Positions 47,600 to 58,440 of a stretch of 64,000 nt of DNA are shown piece by piece. The position numbers were made by a program, and so were the translations under genes. This DNA is from Heterobilharzia americana (Eukaryota; Platyhelminthes; Trematoda; Strigeidida; Schistosomatidae). Under the pieces are notes generated by a model. It was not told where the DNA came from. It ran no database searches and saw only the letters and a list, made by a program, of their open reading frames with translations. The stretch's first letter is position 1. Each line of letters starts with the position of its first letter. Location: NCBI GenBank assembly GCA_944470555.2, contig OX104134.1:101612701-101676700 (forward strand), written 5' to 3'.

Positions 47600-50500
47600 T
47601 GAATAGTTATTTCAAGTGATGAAGTCGTTTTCAAAGCTAGACAGATGAAGCCAAGTTAGTACCATGTATCACTGCGTACCGGTCTAAGTTGCAACACTTC
47701 ATTTCAACAAACCAAGATGACGGATAAAGAAGTGAAGAAGAAAGCAGCCAAACTTTGTAGAAAGTAGCAATAGAAAAGGAGGAATGAGAAACTAACGAAA
47801 CTCAGTGGGACGACTAGGTGGTGCTTGGATGCACCTGCATTTTTGACGTCGATTCTTAGCTATATCACACTGTCTCCAACCAGTGGTTTGCCTTATCATG
47901 TAGACCCCAGTTGGGAAGTTTGCACTTCCCCACATGACTGGAGGTAACAGTCGGTTGACTTTTCTCTTCTGCTCAAAATCCTTCTACCTAATTTTACAGC
48001 TGGATTCATGTGCTACGAAAGCAACGGCGGTCAAGCACCTAATATCTCTTGTCTTTCACCTGTAATGGCTATATTTCACAGACATACAGTAGAACAGAGG
48101 AAACGTCAATGCCATACACCCGGCTACCAGTAGGTACTAGATATCATGTTTGAGCCGTAAATGCTGTAAGTTGACGAACGCCTAACAAGTCTTTTGTATC
48201 CAAGCTGAGATTTCGTCGACACTGACCCACCAGAACTGACCTGACTTCCCAGATGGTCAGTGCACTCAACCACTTCTGTAATACTAAACAAGTTATCACT
48301 AAATGTATATCCTACAGCAAAAATTTGTAATCGAATAGCGAGAAGCGCACCCAAAGCAAACTGCTCTTCAATTGGTCCATAGTCTTCACCTTACAGGATT
48401 ATGTAGTTTGCATACCTCAAATGTCCTCAAGTTTCCCCTATAGTAAAATGAGAAAGACGAGAAAGAGTACGTCATTGGTCACATCAAAGAAAACTGAAAA
48501 GTATCCATCCTTGACACACACCATCCAACGTACATAACTCAAAACAAATAACTGCAGGGTCGAGAAATACAGCTTGCTTTTGAGTAAATGAGCCTGTGTT
48601 CCAAAACGTGGTGGGGTATGAATATCTGTTTAGTACACCCACCACCAGGTTTCGAGCCCTCATAGTTTCCTCAGGTTCGCTACAACTGATCTCCACTTTG
48701 ATGTCTGAAAATTATAGAACCTTCGATCTTAAGCAGTGTATTCATTAAACCGACTCCTATGTAGGCGGATTTCATCCCCTTAATGAAGACTGGGACCATG
48801 AGAGATTGGAATACATCCAAGGGGGTTATATCCGATTTCCATAAACTAAACAATACTTCAGCCAACCTGGTAAGTAATCCGCAACCACTGTCTTTAATTT
48901 CCCTCTTCACTAGTTCCTATTCCCCTGCTAACCTTCCTCTTTTCAGATGACTTACATAGTTCTAGACTTCTCCAAATGTTAGAGGTCTTATTCAACTGTT
49001 TCACTCAGAATCCAACTGAATAGCAGACAATGAAACAGCAGCTGGAGGCCAGTTGAACTGTTCCTCAATGTGTTCAACCCTTCATTCCAGTCATTTCACA
49101 TGCTAGTAATTCACAGACCCATTCTTATTTGGTGCAGTTTCATTAACCACAGACTATTCTGCTCCAGTTTCCTTAATAAGCCTTAAAAACTCTCTGATGT
49201 TACCTATCTCTTCTGTCCTTCTAATCTTTTTAGCCTTCGTTACCCACTTGTTACAATTATTACGTAGACGTTTTGCGAGTTTCCGTTTAAGACGCTTCCG
49301 CTTCTTATTGGGCTTGCAGCTTACAGGGATATGTTGGGGTACATCCCCTCATTCAGAAGCTGTTGAGATCTGCTGATTCTTTCAATCAGGCTGCCTTTCA
49401 AGCAGGCTTCTAGAAGCACCATGATTTTCCGTGTGAGCGACATTGTTCTGTACCGGAAACTATAGGGTCAGTTCCTAACTGAGAGTAGTCTAAGTATCTC
49501 CATTATCAAGCGGCAAATACATTGGTCTTGTTCTGTACGTCCACCATGCTTCGCAGATGCACGTGCTCAAAAAATTGCGTGGTCTATGTCTAGGCACGTG
49601 CTCCGGAAGTAACACACATCTAATAATCCTCTGTAGCTATAGTTCATAGTAATATTGTCTATCTATATCACCCAGGGGTTGAGGTCATTGGATGCCACGT
49701 CAGATGTTGTCTCTCTTTATGTCTGAAGTTCATGTCAGACAGAAATAGATTGTTGTCTCAGCACAGTTGTAGCAGGAAATTGTCGTTATCTGTTCTTCTG
49801 ACTGAGGTTCCGGAAGTTTCACCTAACTTCCTTCGACTTAGCCTACCAATCAAGCCGCATTTAGCACTACATACTAAACTTACGGGTGCAAGACTCGAAG
49901 AACTGGCCATCAAATCTCTACAAACCTAAAGGTGAATTTTGTGGAATCACCATACTGACCAGATGACGTTGTGTGAATGACAGCACTTCGGTGCGCTCTA
50001 CCTGACTCAGAAACATAACACACATCCATTACTCGAAATACTAGATTTTTGACCAGGGAAGCTCGCAAGTGGGTGCAGAAGTTGGAAGCACCCGTATACA
50101 GTTTCAGGAGAGCAGGTATGCAGTCCAGTGAACATAATAGATATCCACAGCTGCAGAGTTGGAAGAGTTTTAGGATGATCTAGGAACATTTACCATGAGA
50201 TGTCAAAGGAGTTCCGAAAAGAAGGGTATGTGGGTAAATGTTGTGAAGGCGGTTAACACTTATCGACTGTCCACACCGTCAAAAGCTACATCTTCTTGAG
50301 GTGCCTAAAAAAGGGGGTTAGTGCGTGACCTCAGAGCCCAAGAGACATCTTCGTGAGTTCGGTCACAAATACTCTTTTTGCAAGTTTGAGATGTAGATTT
50401 GTTGCATTCGCATCCGACTACGAAATCAGGCCACAGGCATCTACATGCCATGGCGGGATAAGAGTGAGTTAATTTTGGGCACGAAATGTTTTCCCCACCC

Positions 50501-50620
50501 CACACCTTTCCTATAGGGAACGCAGCATCAGCGTGACACTGTTACTAGTCCAAGGGGGACGTCTTGCTGCTGTCAGCCAGCCAGCAATACGACATCGACC
50601 TCGGAAGTCCATCAATGTTT
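47600..50620 (-). mobile_element. SR2/Perere-3-like RTE LINE, near full length, heavily decayed
   Basis: The minus strand shows the whole order of an SR2-type RTE. An N-terminal zone lies at about 50505-50305. The endonuclease (about 49900-49500) shows RDN..FPATT.LRQQSIS, TSDVASNDLNPWVI.IDNITM and RSTCLDIDHAI. A basic linker is at about 49320-49150 (KKRKRLKRKLAKRLRNN, KAKKIRRTEEIGNIREFLRLI). RT fingers lie at 48910-48680 (MVPVFIKGMKS), then LDGVCQGW (ancestral GVRQGCPLS), GKLEDI.GMQTT near the catalytic YADD position, thumb at 48354-48124 (LGSQVSSGGSVST), and the end near 47930-47790 (WGLHDKANHWLETV, IAKNRRQKCRCI). It has stops in every domain, so it is older than the main RTE copies. Confidence 0.85.
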
Positions 50621-50937
50621 AAGAATTTGCACTTCAGTTGTAAATACACTTTGTCTTAACACCATATAACTGATCTTTTTGATATTGCATAGACTCAAGA
50701 GAACAAACATTTTGCTGAAATAGCTCGTGGAATCATTGTGATGTGTAAGCTTGTACACCATATCAAGTAAGCAGCTATCGGTTTGAATCATCAAAGCTAC
50801 ATGTATAATCACTTGGAACGAGATGTATTGACATTAAATTTTTCCAAAGGTCATGCTATTTACTGGTAGATAGAAAAATAAGAATCAGAACTTACAAGTA
50901 TTAAAATACACTACATGATCCTTGCTGTACAAGTGGT
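50621..50937. other. No gene recognised
   Basis: Short AT-rich spacer between the SR2-like element and a SINE. Confidence 0.4.
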
Positions 50938-51110
50938 GGCTCTCGTACCCCAGTGGCCTAGTGGCTAACGCTTTGGGGTTTGAAGCGACGAGTGCTGGGT
51001 TTAGTTTCAGTGGAACAGTATCACTCACTGAGGTGCAGGTGCACCTAGCTAAAAATTCCCAAATAGGATAAGATGGAAGTCCTGAATTCCACTGCTTTTC
51101 ATCAAGATGA
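50938..51110 (+). mobile_element. Sm-alpha-like SINE, copy 2, with degenerate hammerhead
   Basis: The tRNA-like head is GTGGCTCTCGTACC, then the A-box-like TGGCCTAGTGGCTAA (50955-50969), then GAAGCGACGAGTGCTGGGTTTAG where the B-box is degraded. The head matches the copy at 12475-12645 in opposite orientation. A hammerhead-like segment follows at 51035-51096 (separate entry). Confidence 0.8.
51035..51096 (+). ncRNA. Degenerate hammerhead ribozyme (inferred inactive)
   Basis: The segment has the layout of the schistosome Sm-alpha hammerhead: GCAGGTGCACCTAGCT, then a core position, then stem II TCCCAAATAGGA with its loop, then a core position, then GTCCTGAATTCCACTGC. The closing strands GCAGG...CCACTGC and the TCCC/GGGA-type stem II remain. 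In the known ribozyme the core reads CTGATGA and CGAAA; here these are CTAAAAA and TAAGA. The essential core bases are lost, so no self-cleavage is expected. The similarity is from memory of the published ribozyme and is strong in the stems. Confidence 0.7.
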
Positions 51111-51699
51111 ATACATCATGAACATTCAACAGCATAAAGACATTCATATAAGAGACCATTTGCGAACAGAGGTCGAGGAATTCGACATTCTATAGCAATG
51201 GTAAATTATAAGTATCAAACAACAATAAAGCTAACCTACTTAGTATAAAGCGTGTTTAACAATTCCCATGTTTATAGTTTCAGTAATATTGTTATCATCA
51301 ACCACTTTTTTCAGTATCTATAACAAACTAATAGGTGGGCGTCATCTCAGTTATACTACATTTATGTCACAGCTAGTTGGCTTTATTTTCAAAACGTTGT
51401 AAACTAAACTAATCTGAAAATATTCTGGTGTAAAGACTATCAAAATTTTCCCATGAAGAAATTTCTTTCTTTCAACTATTTTATCCTGAAGCTGAGTTCC
51501 AAACTCTGACTGATACAAAACTTATCATAATCGAGAAGCAAGGCAATTCGCTACACTTCACAAAAGCAATTTTTCTCGTTTTTATGAGTTATTATTTCGC
51601 CACTTATTAGAGTGACCCATACAATTGTCATGAAACGTTGAAATAAATCTGTACTTTCCTCAAAGCAAACGTAAAATGAAAAAAACATTTTCCATTTTG
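51111..51699. other. No gene recognised
   Basis: AT-rich sequence. Confidence 0.4.
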
Positions 51700-51913
51700 A
51701 TTGATTTATTAGATTTATCAAACAGTAAAACAGTATTGTTTACTGGATTACGTTTCGCACATAATTCATTATTCATATTCATATAAATACACAACTTCGA
51801 GATATCCTTTATCTAGTCCTAATTTCCTCAACTCTTTGTGAGATGGGTATTAAGATATTCCATATATCCGCAACAGGTGCTGAGTCACTCCTGCTGCATG
51901 TGTTAGGTGTTCA

Positions 51914-51915
<2 letters not shown>
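51700..51915 (+). repeat. PLE terminal-repeat-like sequence, third copy
   Basis: It contains TTGTTTACTGGATTACGTTTC (51737 on), CCTAATTTCCTCAACTC and CCATATATCCGCAACAGGTG...GCTGCATGTGTTAGG (51860-51910). The same series occurs on plus at 57430-57720 and on minus at 58440-58135, flanking a PLE endonuclease fragment, so it is inferred to be a solo terminal repeat of that PLE family. A microsatellite and RTE copy E follow directly. Confidence 0.6.

Positions 51916-51997
<82 letters not shown>
51916..51997. repeat. Compound CT/TA microsatellite
   Basis: About 35 bases of TC repeats (to 51950) followed by about 47 bases of TA repeats, ending next to the 5' region of RTE copy E. Confidence 0.95.
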
Positions 51998-51999
<2 letters not shown>

Positions 52000-54800
52000 T
52001 CGTCTAGGCAACAAGTTCACTAGTTACTTGCCGGTCCTAACCCCATGTAAAGGGGGATGGCTGGACATAGGGCCAGCAACCATACTCCGTAAAACCAATC
52101 CAATCGCTAAACAAACTTCAAAACACAAAAATATATGAAGAACAAAAATAAACTTATTCTCTGCTGAAATTGGGGAGGCAAAAGCCTTCGGGAAGTCAAT
52201 TCAACAATGTGTCTTCGCTTCTTTCGATGAAAGCAAAAGTAAGAATGTAGACATGAAATATCCACACAATGTTTGAAGCCTGCAAGTAAGGCTGCCCAGA
52301 TTGCAAATGAGATGAGAAGACATAGCATGGAATTGTTAGGAATCAGAGAAAGTGGATGGAATGAAAGTGGACTCTCCAAACTGTCAACTCTGATATTGTC
52401 ACCCAGACGACAACCACGAGCACACTGAGTTATGAAGTGGCCATCATGATGTCCTCAACAGCATCAAAGGCTCCATCTCATGCAGTGGGAACCAATCTCC
52501 TCATCCACGATCGGGATCATGACAGCAAGTCTCAACTCGAAAGGAAGGAGACTCACAATCATGCAATGCTACACTACACCACATGCCTACAAATAATGGA
52601 GATGAAGAGAAGAAGGATGAATTCTACAGAAAACTGCAGTTAGTACTGGACAAGACCCAACCTCGGATAGCAACATCAAAATTCTACTGTGTGGAGTGAC
52701 ATGAATGCAAGCAAAACTGGGAGCAGACAACACACGAAGAGAACCAATCGAATGGGGTCGAGAAGCAGCCGGTGAAATGAACGAGAATGGAGAACGGTTT
52801 GCAGACTTCTGAGCATTCAACGATTTGGCGATTGCAGGTGGAGCACTGCCTACACGCACAAGGATATTCACATGGCAACGACATGGAGTTGATTTCACCA
52901 AATGGACACACTAACAATCAGATCGACTTCATCTCAATCTGAAGAAAGTGGAGACACAGCCAGCCCACTTGACACAACATCAAGAAGGGAAGCAGATATA
53001 GTTTCAGACAACTCACTATCTAATGCAAGGAACCATCTTTCGAAGTGAGGTTGAAGGCCTTCAAGGAACAATCTGGTGATAGACCACAGTTCATTTTTAA
53101 CAACCAGAACAGAAACTTGACTGAAGGACGAAACTACAGACGACATCTTCACATCAGTCCGTCATGAGAACAAAAAGGAGACATTAGGCAACATCTCTGA
53201 AGAAAACTGCCTGGAATAACACTGAAACTCTTGCGAAGAGATGTGGAAAGAAGCCTTCATAATTGTATTAGGAAGACAAAGAATGGATCTCGACGGACAC
53301 ATGGAAGCTGATAGAGGAAGGGGAGGGAGAGGAAGATGGTGATGGTGATGGTGAAGCAGAAGATGAACCAGTGCACTGCAGTGCATGGATGAACAACGAA
53401 GAGAGGAACTGAGTACAACGTATAAAACACCACACTATACAAGGAAGTGAAGAAGAGTGCACGGAATCACAAAAGACACTTCCACGACACACTTGCAAAT
53501 GTAGCACAACAGGGCTTCAGGTAGGTGGGACAGAGACCTGACAATATCATATCAAATAACCAGGTTACTTGCTGTCTGGGAGGGAAGAGATCAACACAGA
53601 TGAAACCAATGAGAGATGGTGAAGGAAACTTAGTTGGCACCAAAGAGGGGCAACAAAGGAAACAATGAGCCGACCACTTCAAAACACTGTTGAATCGACC
53701 ACCACATGCAACTCGTCCACAAATACCACTAGTAACCACAGAATTACCAGTGAACGCAAGTCCTCACACAAAAGCAGAAGTGAAGACATGAACATCATGA
53801 AGTTACTGAAAACCGAGAAAGCAGCAGGATCAGATGGAACGACTCCAGAAACACTGAAAACAGATGCAGAGACAACAGCGGACATGCCCACAACACTACT
53901 GCAGAAGATTTGCATAGAAAGCAGGAAAGGTACTTGCCAATTAATGGGAAGAAGGATTACCTTGTCGAACTACCAAACAAGGGTGACCGACGTCTTTGCA
54001 ACAACTGGCTCGCAATCATGCTTCAATCCACCACAAGCAGAATATTAAGCCACATCATTCTGCTGACACTAAAAATGCTCTACATTCAAAATTACAACCA
54101 GAACAGACTGTCTGACAGTCTTCAGAAAGAAGAATTCATGTGCGCATCAAACTGTAACATTACTCTATGCACTATCATTGAACAGAGCATAGAATGACAA
54201 TCAAATCAACTCAATTCAACCTCGACTTCATCGATTTCAGAAAGGCGTTCGACAGCATCCACCAGGAAATAATTTGCAGCTGTTGCTTCAACCTACGGTT
54301 TTAATGTACAAACCTTTCTCAACACCATTCAGCAGCTATCTACTATGCTATATGATGCCATATGCCATGTGATTCACAATGCGATGCTCACTGACGCGGT
54401 TGAAGTGAATACATTGGACTTGAGTAAGACAAGATTGCCGTCTACTGTCACGATCATCTTCCTGATTGTGCTCGACTGAACTGAAATGTATCATACAACA
54501 AGCTGTTGATTGTGAGCATGTGGGTGAACATACGCTGGCTGGACCAATCAAACGACGCCAGAAGAAGATTTGGATTTCGCGGATGATGATTTGTGTCTAA
54601 TGTGTTGTTGCACGAGCTCGAAGATCTGTAGGCAGAAAGCAACAAGTTGACAGAAGAGGCGAGACGAGGGAATGAGGATGTCACTTGCTTCAGGTGAACG
54701 TGGAGAAAAGAGAGGTAGAGATGATGAAGATGAAATGCCAACGTGCTACTGAAGCCTTATGTTCCGCTAGGAACCCGAGAGACAAGTATTAAATTATAAT
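51998..54800 (+). mobile_element. RTE-clade LINE, copy E (near twin of D, 3' internal deletion)
   Basis: It runs parallel to copy D from the 5' region (CACTAGTTACTTGCCGG) to 54733, with only scattered substitutions and about three net indels over roughly 2.7 kb, sharing its endonuclease and RT lesions. At about 54733 (GATGATGAAGATG) it jumps to the 3' end (CCAACGTGCTACTGAAGCC), deleting about 760 bp present in D (23330-24090): the His/Gln tract, thumb and C-terminal domain. It ends with GGAACCCGAGAGAC and an AT-rich tail. Not functional. Confidence 0.92.
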
Positions 54801-55898
54801 GTTAATTATTATCCCTCAGACCTGACAGGGACAAACTGTTTAATCTCACATTTATGTAAGAAATGGACGTCTCAGAATACAACCAACCCACGTTTCATGA
54901 TTTTATGATACAAAAGAGGTTCAGTGAAAGAGTAATTTAAGTAAATATGTTTCTCAACCGATAAAATCCAACTTCAAGTTTTATAAGGCATCATAATTCA
55001 TAACTCATCATTATTTGTAACATAGGTATTTGAGATATCATGAGAGCGTATGGCATGATTATTTCAACTGATTGTTATTAAAAAGAAAGAAATGTAGTGC
55101 AGCGCAACTCATTTCATTCACTGAAAGCCATTATCAGACTTTGTTCAAGAGATTTGTTGGTTTTACAATTTTTAGTATATCCAAATATTTATTTTTCAGC
55201 ATTGGAAATCGACTTTTTTTCCAGAATATTAGTTGTAGTATATGTATTCGACTCATGCAAAAGCAAAACCATTATAACCAATATATCATTGTTTCATGAC
55301 AATTATTAGCTTGATTTATCTGAAATGGTATTTAAACAAAAAGCTATGCAAGTGAAATGGAAATTTCACCGTTGACATTTCGTGTATACGTTTGTGTATT
55401 AATATGTATAACTGAATGTTTACGAATACTTGGAGATACTTTGTAAATATTGTTGAAAAACACATACCTATTAACAGCTAAGTCTATCTATCAGTACTTT
55501 AAAAAAATTGAAAACTTTTGCAAAAATGTTTTTCATTTCATTCGAATGACAAGCTTACCTTTATTCTACAAAAACGAATAAATTTCAACTTTATGTAAAA
55601 CAAAAGAATGATTAGAAAATTCTCTGATAGTTAAGCATTGCGATACAGATAGAAATGTAATACGAAAATGAATGATGAATGAGTGTGAAGTTTTGTTTGC
55701 ATTGAGTATATTCAGTTTAACTGACTATTTCTACAATTTAAACTTTATTTTTATCTTACTGGTAGACCTCAGATGAAAGTGATATATAAACAGTCACATC
55801 TTCAAAGAATATACAAATGATGCTTTTTAAACAATACAGATTCATGATTTTTTTTCGCTTTAGTATAAGGATGACCATGATTCACTAATTCACTTTAA
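54801..55898. other. No gene recognised
   Basis: AT-rich sequence; short overlapping ORFs near 55072-55309 without motifs. Confidence 0.4.
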
Positions 55899-56105
55899 AG
55901 GTTTGTGAGGATATATTGATTTTAGGTGGTTTTCGTCAAGGACCGACATCAGTTGAAGAACCATCCGAAACCTGGGAGCACCGAACAGTTTTTTTCTTCC
56001 TAGTATGTGATTCCTCAGCAATTTGCAGTATTACACTCGCCAGGGAAGAAAGCCAGGCCTTCAGGTGGCCTGGCTAGTACGTTACCATTGGGCTACTGAG
56101 TAGGA
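55899..56105 (-). mobile_element. tRNA-derived SINE, family C, copy 1
   Basis: On the minus strand CAGTAGCCCAATGGTAACG (plus 56078-56099) resembles an A-box. The B-box is degraded. The body (GGTGCTCCCAGGTTTCGG, GATGTCGGTCC) is shared with the copy at 56292-56490 in the same orientation. Confidence 0.6.
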
Positions 56106-56291
56106 ATCCAACTATTAATATATTTTTAACTCCCATCTGTTTACAATACAGCATGACTATCACCCAATGTCATCGCTTAGTATTTATCCTCATGTCCACC
56201 TAGTTTGTCCCACTAGTCATGACTCCTCATTGGAACTTCGGGACTCACCTCTTGAAGCTGGTCACTAGTGAAAACTAGAATAATTCAATTT

Positions 56292-56490
56292 TGGGGTTTG
56301 TCGAGATTTATTGATTTCAAGTAAGCATTCATCCGGGGATGACATCCTCTGGAGAGACGTTGGAAACCTGAGAGCACTGAACTTGTTTCTTTCTAGTGTG
56401 ATACTCCTCAACAAAACGCCCCTACAACCTCGCAAAGGATCGAATCCAGAACCTTCAGGTCTAGAGGCGAGTATGTTAAGCATTCAGGGT
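56292..56490 (-). mobile_element. tRNA-derived SINE, family C, copy 2
   Basis: The minus strand has a B-box TGGATTCGATCC (plus 56432-56443), followed by TGAGGAGTATCACAC and the body ACAAGTTCAGTGCTCTCAGG, CATCCCCGGATGAATGC. It aligns with copy 1 over nearly its whole length at a visibly diverged level. The A-box side (ACATACTCGCC) is weak. Confidence 0.6.
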
Positions 56491-56681
56491 AAGAACTTAT
56501 TGCTCTTAGATTTCACTTCTTCTACAATTTATTTCAGTTCATGATGAACTCTACCAAGAAATTATTCACTACCATAGGAGCTTCAATGTACAATACTTTG
56601 GTACCTGTCTCATGTAAATTTTCGCCAATTTAACGACTGATAATTATGCTGAGATCGATAAACAGTTGTTATTACAAATTA

Positions 56682-57155
56682 TGGCACGTTACGAAAGGCA
56701 TTTTCAATATACTACAGGTATTCATGAACAGCTGTCGCCTATGCTCAATATTGAAGATCAGATAAATAAATGGCCAGAATAATAAGAATAAGCAACAACA
56801 AGGAAGTCACTGTGACCTGGCAGCAAACCAACGAAGCAAGAACACATCACCCAGCAAATATGCATGTGGAAGTGGAAGTGGAGATGGATTGGACTGGATT
56901 AGACATACACTGAGAAGACGATGTGGGGAGATCACGCATTAGGCCAGGCCTTCGAGTGGAATCCAGATGGGAAACGACGAGTTGGGTATCCAAGCCAATG
57001 GTGACATGGAAGAGATGGTGTGACGAATAAATGAGGGTTTGTGGTCAGTGGTGCAGCTAGGTTGAGAAGACTGAAGAGAAGAGAGTGAAATGGCGACGTG
57101 CTACTGAAGCTTTATGTTCCATTAGGAACCCGAGGGACAAATAATGAATAATATT
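56682..57155 (+). mobile_element. RTE-clade LINE, copy F (3' end only)
   Basis: It starts at CACGTTACGAAAGGCATTTT, equivalent to about 23680 in copy D, and runs through the C-terminal domain to the shared 3' end (CGACGTGCTACTGAAGC, GGAACCCGAGGGACAAATAA). Highly similar to D. It is a standard 5'-truncated LINE insertion, covering nearly the part missing from copy E about 2 kb upstream. Confidence 0.88.
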
Positions 57156-57429
57156 AATTCATTGTACGATACTTTGGCTCTTCAGTAGGGCTGATAATCA
57201 AGTAATATCTTATCATATATCAACGTGTTATTGTAACCGTGTGTTTTTGCTTTCATCTAAAGTGTTGCTATATTCAGTACACAAATAAGCTTAAGCTCAT
57301 GTAAAGATAACTTTGGTAAAATAGTCACTGATGACTCAGAGTATGTTCCTCTGTACAGGTTTATCATTTTTCACGTCGGGAGACAGATATAAGAGAAAAA
57401 CTTGTGCATTACTGTAGAATGAAATTCTA
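57156..57429. other. No gene recognised
   Basis: AT-rich spacer. Confidence 0.4.
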
Positions 57430-57720
57430 TTTTAGTTAGTTTATTGGATGTATCACACAGTGGTGCAGTCCACGACTTTTAGACATGATTTACGTAGTTC
57501 TGATTCTCTCGCCTCCTTTGTGGTACATATAGTATGATTTTTCATATATCTGGGACAGTTGCTCATTCCATTCTACTGCATGTATTAAGTTTTGATTCGC
57601 TAAACACAGATTCAGTTATCAATCTCTACCTCCATTCCACTAAGTTAGTTTCAAGTATTTTCACTCTGTCCTATCCTATTGTATGGTTGCGTGTAATCAC
57701 ATGCACTGTTACCAACTTTA
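57430..57720 (+). repeat. PLE terminal-repeat-like arm (left)
   Basis: It is similar to the reverse complement of 58135-58440 and to 51700-51915: TGATTTACGTAGTTCTGATT, TCGCCTCCTTTGTGGTA, CATATATCTGGGACAG, CTGCATGTATTAAG, CAGTTATCAATCTCTACCTCC. It is clearly diverged from the other copies and leads into the PLE endonuclease fragment. Confidence 0.65.
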
Positions 57721-57860
57721 ATTTGGCTACGTTTTTGTGTTCAGACAGCCTAATTGACCGTGGTTGACTACTTCAGCCTATGTACTTGACCTTGTAGCCG
57801 TTGCAGAAGGGTTTAAGAAATTAGGTTATTCTGCATAATCGGATCAATAATTTCAAACAA

Positions 57861-58089
57861 GGAAGGTGCTTTAAAGGTCTTAAACAATATTTCCAATAAG
57901 TCAGGGATCACATTGGCCCTGAATACCAAAAACTTACTTAGAAACAAAATTTTAAGAATAAAAGATACTATTGATACAACTGATTTAGTTTACGAAATCC
58001 CTTACAATGATTGTGGTGTCAGATGCATAGGTCAAAGCGTCGATCAGCGCCACCTTAGTTGTCGCAGAATTAAAACGTGGCAAAATTAG
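57861..58089 (+). pseudogene. Penelope-like element, GIY-YIG fragment
   Basis: A short open frame reads EGALKVLNNISNKSGITLAL, NTKNLLRNKILRIKDT, then the GIY-YIG core DLVYEIPYNDCGVRCIGQSVDQR and a stop after KTWQN (58087-58089). This is the end of the PLE linker and the first part of the endonuclease; the second Tyr of the motif is Cys here (RCIG for YIG). No RT is left. It lies between two inverted arms. Confidence 0.75.
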
Positions 58090-58134
58090 GATTTTTAGAT
58101 GCTAATAAGACAAGAAATCTAGAGAAAATCCTGG

Positions 58135-58440
58135 CTTAAGTTGTGCAGGCGACTATGCGCAAACACAATAGGACGAGACACAGCAGCAGTATTAAAAAAT
58201 AAAGGCTGGATGGAGAGAGATTGATAACCGAATTTTTGTTCAGCGAGTTAACACCTAATACATGCAATAGGAATGACTCAGCACCTGTTCCGGATATATG
58301 GAATGTCCTACTACCCATACCACAATGGAGGCGAGAAAATTAGAACTATGTAAATCACGTCTAGAAGTTATCTTGATTTGACTATGGACAATAAATTTTA
58401 TCAGAAATGTAATCCAGTAAACAATAATTTTCCACTTTGT
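58135..58440 (-). repeat. PLE terminal-repeat-like arm (right, inverted)
   Basis: The minus strand reads TTGTTTACTGGATTACATTT, GTGATTTACATAGTTC, TCGCCTCCATTGTGGTATGG, CCATATATCCGGAACAGGTG, GCATGTATTAGGTGTTAA, GGTTATCAATCTCTCTCC, the same series as the left arm and as 51700-51915. It thus forms a diverged inverted repeat around the endonuclease fragment. Confidence 0.65.
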
